Shown here: in pieces, positions 1-8,493 of the stretch
How positions within the stretch are numbered: the first letter of the stretch is position 1
How the letters are laid out: each line of letters starts with the position of its first letter
Source of the DNA: Pseudomonadota bacterium
GTDB taxonomy: Bacteria; Pseudomonadota; Gammaproteobacteria; Pseudomonadales; Moraxellaceae
DNA: 44,464 bases
Direction: 5' to 3'
NCBI GenBank assembly: GCA_021804355.1
Contig: JAJZHP010000007.1
Coordinates: forward strand, 1-44,464
Notes under the pieces: model-generated
Database searches by the model: none
The model's input: the letters and a program-made list of their open reading frames with translations, nothing else
What the model was told of the DNA's origin: nothing
Made by a program: the position numbers and the translations under genes

Positions 1-8
1 TGGGCAAC

Positions 9-38
9 AAAAAAGGCCAGCTGAGAGCAGTTGACCTT
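9..38 (-). terminator. Rho-independent terminator after tRNA-Phe
   Basis: On the minus strand an arm AAGGTCA pairs with TGGCCTT (one G·T pair). An inner CTG/CAG stem closes a CTCT loop, and a run of six T follows. It lies directly downstream of tRNA-Phe and would end the feoAB–mutY–yggX–tRNA run. Confidence 0.7.
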
Positions 39-45
39 TGAAGGA

Positions 46-121
46 TGGTGGCCCAGCCCAGAATCGAACTGGGGACACGCGGATTTTCAATCCGCTGCTC
101 TACCAACTGAGCTACCGGGCC
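46..121 (-). tRNA. tRNA-Phe (GAA)
   Basis: The minus strand folds into a full 76-nt cloverleaf. The acceptor GGCCCGG pairs with CTGGGCC, the D arm is GCTCAGTTGGTAGAGC, the anticodon loop is TTGAAAA with anticodon GAA, the T arm is CCCAG-TTCGATT-CTGGG, and CCA is encoded. It is the last gene of a minus-strand run that also contains mutY and yggX, an arrangement known from Pseudomonas. Confidence 0.97.
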
Positions 122-176
122 AATCGAGGCGCGTATTTAACCCCTTCAACGATCTCACGTCAAGATAAAAGCGCAC

Positions 177-449
177 TCAAGTTCTTGGAGGAACATAACC
201 TTTAGGTCGTTCATAATCACTGTTATCAAGAAATTTCTGCATTTGTTCCGTTAAGAAAGTCTGAGTTGTGGGATCCATGACATTGAGATGATTTTCATTG
301 ATCAACATAGTCTGGTGCCGTAACCATTCCTGCCAGGCTTGCTGGGAGACTTCATCATAAATAGCCTGTCCACGAGGACCAGGAAAAGGAGCAAAGGCTA
401 ACCCCGGCATCTCCATTTGGTATTTGCGACACATCACCATTCTCGTCAT
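177..449 (-). CDS. yggX: YggX family Fe(2+)-trafficking / oxidative-damage protection protein
   Basis: A 90-residue protein (E. coli YggX is 91) that matches the family along its whole length: a Cys near the N-terminus (MCRKY), the central block TMLINENHLN, and the C-terminal block ending GYVPP. YggX is a small cytosolic protein linked to protection of Fe-S clusters and to iron trafficking under oxidative stress. A GTG codon sits just before ATG 449; I prefer the ATG because a GGGGA ribosome-binding site lies at good distance. It starts 17 bp after mutY, an Fe-S enzyme, in the common mutY–yggX pair, and is probably co-transcribed with it. Identity is secure; the exact biochemical role of the family is not fully settled. 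Confidence 0.95.
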   Translation of the reverse strand: MTRMVMCRKYQMEMPGLAFAPFPGPRGQAIYDEVSQQAWQEWLRHQTMLINENHLNVMDPTTQTFLTEQMQKFLDNSDYERPKGYVPPRT

Positions 450-466
450 CACTTTTTCCCCAGGGA

Positions 467-1501
467 CTATGCCCCTCGTTGCAGGTATCGCAATATGGGC
501 GCCGGCATACCGGGAGCCTCTTGAGACTTGAAATCATACCAGAGGCAGTCTCTTTCAGCGATTAAAGCGAAAGAATGTACGACCACTTTCCACAAATTCA
601 TGCGTAACTTGTAATGACTAAAGGTATGTTCAAAGTAGTCCATCCTCTGCATAGTCGTCTGATGAGGCAACCATGCCTGCCACGCATCATAAAGATCCGT
701 TTCTTGAGTAAATTCTGATTCTGGAAAACTATATAGCCCTGCCCATACCCCCAAAGGGGGGCGACGCACCAGTAAGACCCTGCCTTCTGTATCCATGACC
801 ATTAAGCCACTACGCTCAACATACGGAATCTTCTTTGATGGCTTAGCCTTGGGATAATCAGCGGGTTTCCCTTTTACTCTTGCTATACACGCTTCTGCGA
901 TTGGACATATAGGGCAATGAGGCTCATGGCGCTTGCAAAGTGTAGCTCCAAGATCCATCATGGCCTGGGCATAATCACCCGCTCGGCCCTGAGGAGTGAG
1001 TAGCTCTGCTCTCTCCCAAAGTTCGCGATCGAAGGCGCTGCTACCCACAGGGTGATCAACAGCAGCATAACGAGCAAGCACGCGTTTGACATTGCCATCA
1101 AGAATCACACCTCGTTGATCCATAGCCAGTGCCAAAATTGCTCCCGCAGTGGATCTCCCTATGCCTGGCAAGGACATCAAGCAATGAAGGTCCTCGGGAA
1201 ATTTGCCAGCATGCTGGTTGACGACTTGTTGAGCGCATGCATGCAAGCGATGAGCACGAGCGTAATAGCCTAGCCCTGCCCAAAGCTGAAGAACTTGGTC
1301 GATAGGTGCATCAGCCAGGACTTGTATATTTGGAAAGCGATCCATAAATTGCAAAAAATAGGGAATGACCGTGGCGACTTGTGTCTGCTGCAGCATGATC
1401 TCTGATAACCAGACCCGGTATGCATCCTTCCCCGCCTGCCAGGGAAGATGCTTGCGTCCATGTGTATCAAACCAACGCAATACTTTTTCTGAAAATTCCA
1501 T
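467..1501 (-). CDS. mutY: Adenine DNA glycosylase MutY
   Basis: MutY removes adenine mispaired with 8-oxoguanine in base-excision repair. The 344-residue protein shows the HhH-GPD fold with the catalytic Glu34 in SEIMLQQTQV, the helix-hairpin-helix LPGIGRSTAGAI (111–122) and the catalytic Asp135 in ILDGN. A 4Fe-4S ligand set C-x6-C-x2-C-x5-C lies in LCKRHEPHCPICPIAEAC. A NUDIX-like C-terminal domain that reads 8-oxoG begins near VERSGLMVMD. The reading frame is open further upstream, but homology starts at MEFSEKVLRWFD. That ATG overlaps the feoB stop codon by one base (TGATG), which suggests translational coupling. Being next to feoAB and yggX puts an Fe-S repair enzyme in an iron-themed run. 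Confidence 0.97.
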   Translation of the reverse strand: MEFSEKVLRWFDTHGRKHLPWQAGKDAYRVWLSEIMLQQTQVATVIPYFLQFMDRFPNIQVLADAPIDQVLQLWAGLGYYARAHRLHACAQQVVNQHAGKFPEDLHCLMSLPGIGRSTAGAILALAMDQRGVILDGNVKRVLARYAAVDHPVGSSAFDRELWERAELLTPQGRAGDYAQAMMDLGATLCKRHEPHCPICPIAEACIARVKGKPADYPKAKPSKKIPYVERSGLMVMDTEGRVLLVRRPPLGVWAGLYSFPESEFTQETDLYDAWQAWLPHQTTMQRMDYFEHTFSHYKLRMNLWKVVVHSFALIAERDCLWYDFKSQEAPGMPAPILRYLQRGA

Positions 1502-3291
1502 CAATACCCCAAGTATCGGGCACTCTGATAAAACACAAAAGAAACTAGCCAAGCCAAGCCTACAGGCCAGGCAACCGCTAACAGTGTGAACCATCGACTA
1601 CGCGATTCGTTATACAGCGTAACCACGGTAGATAAACAAGGGGTATAGATCAAGGTGAACAACATATAACTATAAGCCTGCACCCAGTCCATGCTTAGGC
1701 GTAAATGATCAGCCAGCTCCGAGCCCTGTGCATGATAAATCACGGCCAGAGCACCCAAGACGATCTCCTTGGCAACAAACCCAAAAAGCAGGGTTACCGC
1801 CAAAGAATCATTAAATCCTAAAGGAGATAGTATGGGCCTCATCACATGCCCCATCATACCTGCCCAACTATGCGGCCCTGCTTCAGCAACCCCCCAGGGC
1901 AAATGCGTCAGCAACCACACCATGACTACACCGGCTGTAATGAATTTACTAGCTCGCTTGATAAAATGATGAACCTCATGCCATCCACGCAACCACATCA
2001 TGCGTAAAGTGGGTAAGCGATAGGGCGGTAATTCCAGAACAAACGGCTCCGTAGCGCGAAAATATTTTTTAAAGAGTAACGCCGTGAGCAAAGCCGTCAA
2101 CACACTGATCAAGTACAAGCTGAATAAGACCAAAGGAGCTGCATGAGGCGAGAACATCACCGATGCCAGGAACAGGAATACCTGTAACCTGGCCGAACAC
2201 AGAGACATCGGAATAATCAACATCGTCAGTAATCGCAAAACCCGACTGCGCATCACCCGTGTTCCCATCAATGCCGGAACATTGCACCCGAACCCCATCA
2301 AAACCATGACAAAAGCACGACCATCTAAGCCCATGCGCGCCATCAATGCATCCATCAGATAAGCCGCTCGAGAAAAGTAACCGGTGTCTTCAACTAAAGC
2401 CATCAACAAAAAAAACAGAATGATGACCGGTATAAAGGCAGCTACTGTCGACAGTCCGTCCCATACGCCATCAAGCAGCAAACCCTGGATGAAAGGAGGA
2501 AGCGCTTGAGTCAAAGGCATCAGTGCTTGAATCTTGATGACGTCAAAAAGATGACCCAATAAATCCTGCAGGGGAGTTCCTAATGCGTAAACGCCCTGAA
2601 AAACCACATAGAGCACAGCAAAAAACAGGGGAAGGCCCCATAGTGGATGCAGCAAAATTCGATCAAGACGGTCGGTTAGCTCCTGTGTCGCATGAGCAGG
2701 CACATGTATATACCGCGCTGACGATGCAACCTGTTCACGCAACTTATGCTCTGAAGGGAGATGCCCTAAGATATCTTTAGTATGCTTCCTATCCACCTGA
2801 CCAGCGAGCAATGAGGCTAAGGCTGGTTCTACCTGGTTGATACCCAGCCCCCTTTTCGCCGACAGGGCAATGACCGGCATTTCTGTCTCACGAGCAATAC
2901 CTTCTACATCGATATGGATACTCATCTGTTGTGCTTCATCTTGCATATTCAAGGCTAGCAAGGCGGGAATTCCCAAACTGAGTACCTGAAATGCTAAATG
3001 AAGTTGCCGCTCCAATTGCACAGCATTAGCCACTACTATGATGGCATGCACCTCCTGCGTCATTAAGAAAGCGCGTACCACTTCTTCGTCATCCGAGTAG
3101 CCACGAAGATCGTAAATACCAGGCAAATCAACCAGTTCAACGAGATCGCCCCCCACAATCAATCGAGCCGTCATCAAATCAACAGTGATTCCTGGCCAAT
3201 TTCCAGTTCTGGCCATCGAACCGGTCAACCGGTTAAACAGAGTCGACTTCCCCGTGTTGGGCATACCTAGTAGCACAATTCGTTTTTTCAT
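1501..3291 (-). CDS. feoB: Ferrous iron transporter FeoB (short form)
   Basis: FeoB is the inner-membrane Fe(II) importer with an N-terminal GTPase. Visible G-domain motifs are G1 GMPNTGKST (9–17), G3 DLPG (55–58) and G4 NMQD (115–118). The membrane part has both Gate regions, with GFGCNVPA, a Cys in MSLCSARL, FVAKEIVLGAL and YTPCLSTV. At 596 residues it is much shorter than E. coli FeoB (773), but the conserved blocks are all present and the C-terminus is intact, so it looks like a natural short variant rather than a broken gene. Its ATG overlaps the feoA stop (ATGA). No feoC-like gene is seen. Confidence 0.95.
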   Translation of the reverse strand: MKKRIVLLGMPNTGKSTLFNRLTGSMARTGNWPGITVDLMTARLIVGGDLVELVDLPGIYDLRGYSDDEEVVRAFLMTQEVHAIIVVANAVQLERQLHLAFQVLSLGIPALLALNMQDEAQQMSIHIDVEGIARETEMPVIALSAKRGLGINQVEPALASLLAGQVDRKHTKDILGHLPSEHKLREQVASSARYIHVPAHATQELTDRLDRILLHPLWGLPLFFAVLYVVFQGVYALGTPLQDLLGHLFDVIKIQALMPLTQALPPFIQGLLLDGVWDGLSTVAAFIPVIILFFLLMALVEDTGYFSRAAYLMDALMARMGLDGRAFVMVLMGFGCNVPALMGTRVMRSRVLRLLTMLIIPMSLCSARLQVFLFLASVMFSPHAAPLVLFSLYLISVLTALLTALLFKKYFRATEPFVLELPPYRLPTLRMMWLRGWHEVHHFIKRASKFITAGVVMVWLLTHLPWGVAEAGPHSWAGMMGHVMRPILSPLGFNDSLAVTLLFGFVAKEIVLGALAVIYHAQGSELADHLRLSMDWVQAYSYMLFTLIYTPCLSTVVTLYNESRSRWFTLLAVAWPVGLAWLVSFVFYQSARYLGY

Positions 3292-3539
3292 GAGGTGACC
3301 CGAACTGCCAGAGCATCAAGGCGACGAAGAATAATATCCGTTGTGCCAATACGTACTTGCAGCGGCCCTCCCCAAGGAGCCCGGCGAATCACATGCACCG
3401 TCTGCCCCGGCAAAAAACCTAAGGCAGCCATACGTGCACGCAGACCTTCATCCAGCTCAACGCTGACAATAATCGCTTTCATCCCTGGCACCAAATCTGT
3501 CAGCAGGCGCTGCCCCAAGATCACCCCCACAGAGGTCAT
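3288..3539 (-). CDS. feoA: Ferrous iron transport protein FeoA
   Basis: An 83-residue SH3-like cytosolic protein that assists FeoB. The family block is clear: LDEGLRARMAALGFLPGQTVHVIRRAPWGGP is followed by a short β-rich end, IILRRLDALAVRV. It is the first gene of the minus-strand run and overlaps feoB by 4 bp. The ATG has only a weak upstream AGTAAG. A candidate Fur box lies 17–35 bp upstream, so repression in iron-rich conditions is likely. Confidence 0.93.
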   Translation of the reverse strand: MTSVGVILGQRLLTDLVPGMKAIIVSVELDEGLRARMAALGFLPGQTVHVIRRAPWGGPLQVRIGTTDIILRRLDALAVRVTS

Positions 3540-3555
3540 GAGCTTACTCGCAAAT

Positions 3556-3574
3556 AAGAATACTTCTCATTATT
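3556..3574 (-). promoter_or_regulatory. Candidate Fur box upstream of feoA
   Basis: The minus strand reads AATAATGAGAAGTATTCTT, which matches 13 of 19 positions of the Fur consensus GATAATGATAATCATTATC and is an imperfect palindrome. It covers an AATAAT that could be a –10 element, with TTGTGG 18 bp upstream as a weak –35. Position and gene context support it; binding is inferred. Confidence 0.55.
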
Positions 3575-3763
3575 GAACGATCATAGCTTGATCCACAAGT
3601 CTAAATCCGGTCATTTTTAAGGAAAATTATAGATTTCTTGGCCCAAAGCTCTCAAGCCACATATCAGTATTTCTTATTAAAAGCATATATATTATCTGTT
3701 TTTCTAAATTCATAGAATGATTGAATATAAGATTATACCCACTGGTTATGGAGCAAGCAGACC

Positions 3764-4786
3764 ATGATGAATCTATCCAAAAAAATACCGGGACTACTTC
3801 TGGTTAACCTCATCCTGCTGGTAGCTTGGGGCATAGCTAACATTTCCTGGGTTCAGCACTCGGGAATGAGCATGTTGACCTTATCTATTATTATGGGCGC
3901 ACTGATTGGCAACTTAGCTCCCCGCCTGACCCATGAAGGCACCCACGCAGGGGTTATGCTAGCTCAGCAGAATTTATTGCGCTGGGGTGTAGCTCTTTAC
4001 GGCCTCAATCTAAGCCTGCAACAAATACTTCAAGTTGGTCCAGCTGCTTTGGTGATTGATGTCGTGATGGTCATAGGCACCTTAAGCTTGGGCTGGTATG
4101 TTGGAGTCAAGCTGCTACACATGGACCCTCAAACGGTGATATTGACCTCAGCGGGTAGTGCCATATGTGGAGCCGCCGCTGTCGTAGCTACAGAACCCGT
4201 CCTCGAAGCACCTGCTCATAAAACAGCGGCCGCGGTGGGAACGGTCGTACTTTTTGGTAGCTTGGCCATGATTATTTATCCCCTGCTGGCCACACTACAT
4301 CCGATCAGCTCATTCTTATTTGGCACCTATACCGGTTCAACGGTCCATGAAGTTGCTCAGGTCGTGGCTATTGGAAAAACCATAGGAGGCAATACTGCAG
4401 ATACGGCTGTTATTGTGAAGATGATACGCGTCATGTTACTAGCACCCTTTTTGTTGGTTGCTGGCCGTATGTTCAGGCAAACATCAGGAAATAGTTCCGC
4501 AGCAAAAGCTGGCGTTCCTGTCTTTGCTGTCATGTTCATTCTTATTGCGCTGGTGCATCCCTACCTGCACCTGCCTGATGCCTTGGTATCAGTACTACGC
4601 CAACTTGATGTCTACATGCTGGCCATGGCCATGGCAGCCCTGGGCCTCAATACCACCATGGCTAAATTGCGTTTGGCGGGTAAAGATGCCCTGATACTGG
4701 GAGGCTTGCTGTTTATCTGGCTGATTATCGGAGGTGGCATGGTCAACTTGCTCGTACAACAAGCCTTTCACACAGGATGGTTATAG
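3764..4786 (+). CDS. YeiH/UPF0324 family putative sulfate-type exporter
   Basis: A 340-residue integral membrane protein with about ten hydrophobic segments. It matches the YeiH (UPF0324, Cons_hypoth698) family through the core TSAGSAICGAAAVVATEPV and the segment GTYTGSTVHEVAQVVAIG. Members are annotated as putative sulfate exporters or anion transporters; the real substrate is unclear. The start ATGATG is preceded by GGAG about 10 bp upstream. It is divergent from feoA across a 224-bp AT-rich gap that holds the Fur-like site. No LysR regulator (often beside yeiH) is present. Family call is firm, function is not. Confidence 0.88.
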   Translation: MMNLSKKIPGLLLVNLILLVAWGIANISWVQHSGMSMLTLSIIMGALIGNLAPRLTHEGTHAGVMLAQQNLLRWGVALYGLNLSLQQILQVGPAALVIDVVMVIGTLSLGWYVGVKLLHMDPQTVILTSAGSAICGAAAVVATEPVLEAPAHKTAAAVGTVVLFGSLAMIIYPLLATLHPISSFLFGTYTGSTVHEVAQVVAIGKTIGGNTADTAVIVKMIRVMLLAPFLLVAGRMFRQTSGNSSAAKAGVPVFAVMFILIALVHPYLHLPDALVSVLRQLDVYMLAMAMAALGLNTTMAKLRLAGKDALILGGLLFIWLIIGGGMVNLLVQQAFHTGWL

Positions 4787-4828
4787 AAGCAACCAGACGG
4801 TAGCGGGTTAAGCCAACAGAACACAGCA

Positions 4829-4861
4829 CCACTCACCGCATTTTATACCGGCCGTGAGTGG
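4829..4861. other. Stem-loop between yeiH-like gene and tRNA-Gly
   Basis: CCACTCAC (4829–4836) pairs with GTGAGTGG (4854–4861). A second short hairpin, AAGTTC-TTGG-GAACTT, lies at 4872–4887, just after the 3' end of tRNA-Gly on the minus strand. Neither is followed by a clear T run, so a bidirectional terminator or tRNA 3'-processing structure is only a guess. Confidence 0.35.
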
Positions 4862-4891
4862 ATTGCGTTGAAAGTTCTTGGGAACTTGAAG

Positions 4892-4965
4892 TGGAGCGGG
4901 TGATGGGAATCGAACCCACGCTATCTGCTTGGGAAGCAGAAGTTCTACCATTGAACTACACCCGC
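4892..4965 (-). tRNA. tRNA-Gly (CCC)
   Basis: A 74-nt cloverleaf on the minus strand: the acceptor GCGGGTG pairs with CACCCGC, the D arm is AGTTCAATGGTAGAACT, the anticodon loop is TTCCCAA (anticodon CCC), the T arm is GTGGG-TTCGATT-CCCAT, and the 3' CCA is encoded. The middle anticodon bases are CCC rather than the more common GCC. Confidence 0.96.
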
Positions 4966-5059
4966 AAGGAAACTACCCCGACCAACTAGCCGGGGTGGCT
5001 ATCCTAACAGCAGGCAAGTCTTGCAGCAATGCGGCGCACCATCAATCTTTCACCCAGAT

Positions 5060-5926
5060 TTACGCCGCCTTGCCCATCAAATTTCTATACTGGGCAAGAC
5101 GAGCCAAACCCTGCTCACGCAAATGCTTGGCATCGTGTTGATCTGGGTGGAACCCTGGGCGGTAATAATCTAGGTAGCGAGGTAACATGCCCTTCAAGAA
5201 TCCTTTTTTTCCCCACAAGCTGCGTAACCCCGAGGCTACTTGGGCCCAGGTGACCGGTTCAGGCTGGGCACGCAATAGTTGTCGGGTATGTAGTGTGGTA
5301 AAAAAACCAAATAACACCGTGGTCAATGCCATTTCGCTAACACGAACCCAGTAACTACCCACTTGATCCTGGTAAACATCAAAAGCCACAGCCTTATGTT
5401 CACTTTCTTCAACAGCATGCCACAGCCATAAAGGCACTAATCGCTCGTCCACACCACTCAGCAATTCCGGGCGACTTAGTATGGCCTCAGCAAACATCGC
5501 CGTGAAATGCTCCAAGGCACAAGTCTTGGCTAACATACGCTCAGGGGATAACCAAGATTCCTCACGACTGATCGCAGCAGTCACAAATTTCTCTATCTTG
5601 TTCGTCGGTAAGCCTTTACGAGCCATGAATGCATTAAATGCTTCATGTTCATGCCCGTGATTAGCTTCCTGTCCGATAAATGCACGAACTTGTTTCAGTA
5701 AAACAGGTTTTTTGATGCCCCCCTGAAAATGACGAACTGAACGCATGAACATACGCTCTCCCTCAGGAAAGGTACAGGAAAGAGCTGTAAGCAGCATGGT
5801 TCTGAAAACATCCCCATCAAACCATAGGGTGGGAATGCTATCGTCAAAGACAAAATCCATACGCCTAACCGGAATTTCCGGCACGTCATTATTCACGACA
5901 GGCAAGCTATTAATCTTGGCAGTCAT
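5060..5926 (-). CDS. Metal-dependent hydrolase family protein (PF10118), ferritin-like
   Basis: A 288-residue protein of the Metal_hydrol family (PF10118, COG3687). Helical segments carry repeated Glu/His motifs that suggest a di-metal centre: EGER, QEANHGHEHEAF, ALEHF and EESEHKAV. This fits a ferritin-like or diiron fold, with conserved GMLPRYLDYYRPGFHP near the C-terminus. The physiological substrate is unknown. The ATG at 5926 has GAGGAG seven bases upstream. It is divergent from an AraC-type regulator across 81 bp, so the regulator probably controls it. The family is often found near lipid or hydrocarbon metabolism genes; that is a context hint only. Confidence 0.82.
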   Translation of the reverse strand: MTAKINSLPVVNNDVPEIPVRRMDFVFDDSIPTLWFDGDVFRTMLLTALSCTFPEGERMFMRSVRHFQGGIKKPVLLKQVRAFIGQEANHGHEHEAFNAFMARKGLPTNKIEKFVTAAISREESWLSPERMLAKTCALEHFTAMFAEAILSRPELLSGVDERLVPLWLWHAVEESEHKAVAFDVYQDQVGSYWVRVSEMALTTVLFGFFTTLHTRQLLRAQPEPVTWAQVASGLRSLWGKKGFLKGMLPRYLDYYRPGFHPDQHDAKHLREQGLARLAQYRNLMGKAA

Positions 5927-6007
5927 GGTGGTACTCCTCAGTGGCCATTCAACACCTGATCAGTATCAAAGAGGAAGGGCTTTCATGCGAGGAGACTTTG
6001 TGCCAAG

Positions 6008-7069
6008 ATGCATGTCAATTCAGGCCACCCCTTGCCGCCCATGCCCGAAAATCCTGATTTGCTTCGTCCGGTTATTCCCGTGGCTTATCCCTTGCTTTTA
6101 TTGGATATTCTTCGCGAACACGGCGTTGCCATTGAACCTCTGATTGCAGACTGTGGCATCTACCGCCATGATCTGGAAAATGTTGAAGGGCGTATCACGC
6201 CAACACAGTTTGCCCAGTTAGTCACGTTGGGCGAGCAGCTTAGCGGTCACCCCGCCCTAGGGTATGAAATGGGATTGCGCATGCGGTTAACCACGCATGG
6301 AGACTTAGGCTATGCCTTGCTTTCCTCTTCCACCCTAGGTGATGCCTTATCGCTGGGTCAAAAATTCATGCCCCTGCGTAGCCGTGCCTTACACATGCGT
6401 CACCGTACGGAAGGCGAGCATGTCGTGATCGAGTTCAGTGAACGCTTTGATCTTGGCCCCTTACGACAATTTACCTTTGAAAGCCTGCTGATTGGCCTGT
6501 ACCGTGCGGCGCACTGGTTGCAAGGCGGCGTACCCATCCATATAAATGTTGATTGGCCTAGGCCCGATTACCATGCCCGCTATGAACAGGCTATACCCCC
6601 CATGCAGTTTAACCAGGCTACCGTACAACTCCGTTTACCTGTGCGAGCCCTGCAAATCCCATTAGCTCAGGCTGATGCTACAGCTGCTCGTCAAGCGGTA
6701 CAACGATGTGAGCGTGAACTGGCCCTGCTGGATGAATACCGTACCACGACAGAACGGCTCTATCAGCTGTTGCAGGATCACCCTGGACGATACCCCGATC
6801 TTGAAACCTGTGCGCAACGTCTCCTATTATCAACCCGTACCCTGAAGCGGCGCCTGCAAGACGAAGGCGTTTGTTATCAAAAAATTCTTGATGATGTCAG
6901 GTTACGAGATGCTCGCCGCTTACTTAAAACCACTCAACTTGGTCTTGAAGAAATAGCTCGACTTCTAGGCTATGCTGACCCTGCCAACTTTTCTCGTGCA
7001 TTTCGCAAGTGGACAGGATCACCTCCCCGCGCCTATCGCGAACAACGATCATCGTCTCAAGCGGGATAA
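6008..7069 (+). CDS. AraC family transcriptional regulator (Arabinose_bd type)
   Basis: A 353-residue regulator. Residues about 20–210 form the PF12625-type ligand-binding domain (LLLDILREHGVAIEPL, then GDLGYALLSSSTLGDAL). The C-terminal 100 residues are a two-HTH AraC domain with LSTRTLKRRLQDEG and the second-helix signature IARLLGYADPANFSRAFRKWTGSPPRAYR. An internal ATG (PENPDLL) is a possible alternative start. It is divergent from the PF10118 hydrolase and is its likely regulator. Its 3' end overlaps the convergent acyltransferase by 13 bp. Confidence 0.9.
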   Translation: MHVNSGHPLPPMPENPDLLRPVIPVAYPLLLLDILREHGVAIEPLIADCGIYRHDLENVEGRITPTQFAQLVTLGEQLSGHPALGYEMGLRMRLTTHGDLGYALLSSSTLGDALSLGQKFMPLRSRALHMRHRTEGEHVVIEFSERFDLGPLRQFTFESLLIGLYRAAHWLQGGVPIHINVDWPRPDYHARYEQAIPPMQFNQATVQLRLPVRALQIPLAQADATAARQAVQRCERELALLDEYRTTTERLYQLLQDHPGRYPDLETCAQRLLLSTRTLKRRLQDEGVCYQKILDDVRLRDARRLLKTTQLGLEEIARLLGYADPANFSRAFRKWTGSPPRAYREQRSSSQAG

Positions 7070-7959
7070 TGCAACTTTAAAGTTTCAATCAGATTATCTT
7101 TATCTTGCCAAATCTTATTGATCCAATTCTGAAAATTTTGGCGAAATACAGCATCATTTTCATAATCACCCTGAATCATCTCTAAGGGGATAGCGACCTC
7201 TTCGACCTGAACCACGACATGTTGAATTCGTCCACAGACAAAGTCCCAGAATGAAGTACGTTGATTGGGGTAAAATAAAGTGACATTCAACATACTACGC
7301 ATTTGCTGACCCATAGAGGACAGCACAAAGGAGGCTCCTCCTGCTCGTGGTTTCAGCAAATTGATATAGGGCGACTTTTGCGCCTGATGTTTTTCGCGTG
7401 TAAAACGAGTGCCTTCCATGAAATTCATAACCGAGACCGGTATGTGACGAAACTTCTCACACGCCTTTTGCGTTGCCACCAGATCTTTGCCCGCCATATC
7501 GGGATGTTTTTTGAGAAACTCCTTGCTGAATCGACGCATGAAGGGAAAATCCAGAGCCCACCACGCCAAGCCTAGAAAGGGCACCCATATCAGTTCTTTC
7601 TTGAGAAAAAACTTGAGCATGGGAATTCGTCGGTTAAATAGGCGTTGCAACACTAAAATATCGCACCAGCCCTGATGATTACTGGTGACGAAGTACCAAC
7701 CTTCATACTTTAACCCTTCCATACCCTGCACATGCCATGTAGTCGACTGCGTCATACGTTGCAGAAAGTTATTAACCCCCATCCATAACTCAGCAATCTG
7801 AATCAGAATCCGAGAGGTTAAAGTTCTCCAGGCACGGAGAGGTATAGCCATTTTCAGCACGGAAACAGCCAATAAAAGACTGACAAGAATAACCGTATTA
7901 ACCCCCATACCTGCCGATGTTACAACGCCTTTGACCGGTGCAGGCAACCATTTCAGCAT
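7057..7959 (-). CDS. PlsC-type acyltransferase (YihG-like)
   Basis: A 300-residue membrane-bound acyltransferase. A hydrophobic N-terminal segment (about 18–40) is followed by the catalytic motif NHQGWCD (His95, Asp100 of HX4D), the block FPFMRRFSKEFL (about 138–149) and the EGTR acyl-acceptor motif at 182–185. The NH-x-W-x-D form resembles E. coli YihG and related lysophosphatidic acid acyltransferases that shape membrane phospholipids. It is probably a single gene, since its neighbours differ in strand or are far. The 3' end overlaps the convergent AraC gene. Confidence 0.87.
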   Translation of the reverse strand: MLKWLPAPVKGVVTSAGMGVNTVILVSLLLAVSVLKMAIPLRAWRTLTSRILIQIAELWMGVNNFLQRMTQSTTWHVQGMEGLKYEGWYFVTSNHQGWCDILVLQRLFNRRIPMLKFFLKKELIWVPFLGLAWWALDFPFMRRFSKEFLKKHPDMAGKDLVATQKACEKFRHIPVSVMNFMEGTRFTREKHQAQKSPYINLLKPRAGGASFVLSSMGQQMRSMLNVTLFYPNQRTSFWDFVCGRIQHVVVQVEEVAIPLEMIQGDYENDAVFRQNFQNWINKIWQDKDNLIETLKLHYPA

Positions 7960-7993
7960 ATTTCATCCCCATGCTATTGACGACAAGTCCATT

Positions 7994-7999
7994 ATTATA
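7994..7999 (-). promoter_or_regulatory. Candidate –10 of the acyltransferase gene
   Basis: A perfect TATAAT on the minus strand lies 35 bp upstream of the acyltransferase ATG, with GTATTA 17 bp upstream as a weak –35. Inferred from spacing only. Confidence 0.35.
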
Positions 8000-8064
8000 C
8001 ATTTGTACACAGTCTTTAATACGCCTTAATAAGGTTAAAGCATAGCAAGCTATCTGCCGGTGAG

Positions 8065-8445
8065 CTAATCGAAAGCAGGATGTACGGGCTGTTCGACAGG
8101 GAAACCAGCAGCCTGCCAAGCATCAATGCCCCCAGAAATCGAGACCACATGTTGATACCCCATATCTTGCATTGCACAAGCAGCCAAGGCAGCTCGTCCG
8201 CTCGTCTTACAGTAGACAACTATCTTTAAATCTCGCGCAGCAAAAGTTGCATGGCTACTTAGCACGAACTCCAAGACTCCCCGAGGTATTGAAATAGCAC
8301 CCGGTAAATGCCCCGCTGCATATTCATCCGGCTCACGAACATCCAGCAAGAAATTAGCTTCTTTAAGCACTGAATCCGCTCGATCTACAGTTACTTCCTG
8401 GATTTTTGCCTTGGCCAATGCCACCAAATCGTGAGCTGTTTTCAT
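8065..8445 (-). CDS. Rhodanese-like sulfurtransferase
   Basis: A 126-residue single-domain rhodanese. The core LLDVREPDEYAAGHLPGAISIPRG (33–56) and the active-site loop CKTSGRAA (Cys79 first) are typical of small thiosulfate sulfurtransferases, which pass sulfane sulfur to acceptors such as cyanide or thiols. The loop begins with Cys then Lys, as in GlpE/PspE-like proteins. There is no signal peptide, so it is cytosolic. The ATG is backed by GGGAGGA. Nothing nearby gives a specific pathway. Confidence 0.9.
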   Translation of the reverse strand: MKTAHDLVALAKAKIQEVTVDRADSVLKEANFLLDVREPDEYAAGHLPGAISIPRGVLEFVLSSHATFAARDLKIVVYCKTSGRAALAACAMQDMGYQHVVSISGGIDAWQAAGFPVEQPVHPAFD

Positions 8446-8465
8446 GATCTTGTTCCTCCCTTGAA

Positions 8466-8493
8466 AATATAATCCCTAAGCTGTTGATAACAA
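8466..8493 (-). promoter_or_regulatory. Candidate promoter of the rhodanese gene
   Basis: On the minus strand TTGTTA (8488–8493) and TATATT (8466–8471) are separated by 16 bp, and the Shine-Dalgarno GGGAGGA follows closely. This would give a leader of about 20 nt. Confidence 0.38.

Noticed and set aside
1502-1594. An N-terminal extension of MutY of 31 residues
   Set aside because: It lies wholly inside feoB and has no MutY homology; MEFSEKVLRWFD at 1501 matches the family start and the TGATG junction.
1501-3291. FeoB as a truncated pseudogene because of its 596-residue length
   Set aside because: All GTPase and Gate motifs and the C-terminal region are present and the frame is intact, so it is a short natural form.
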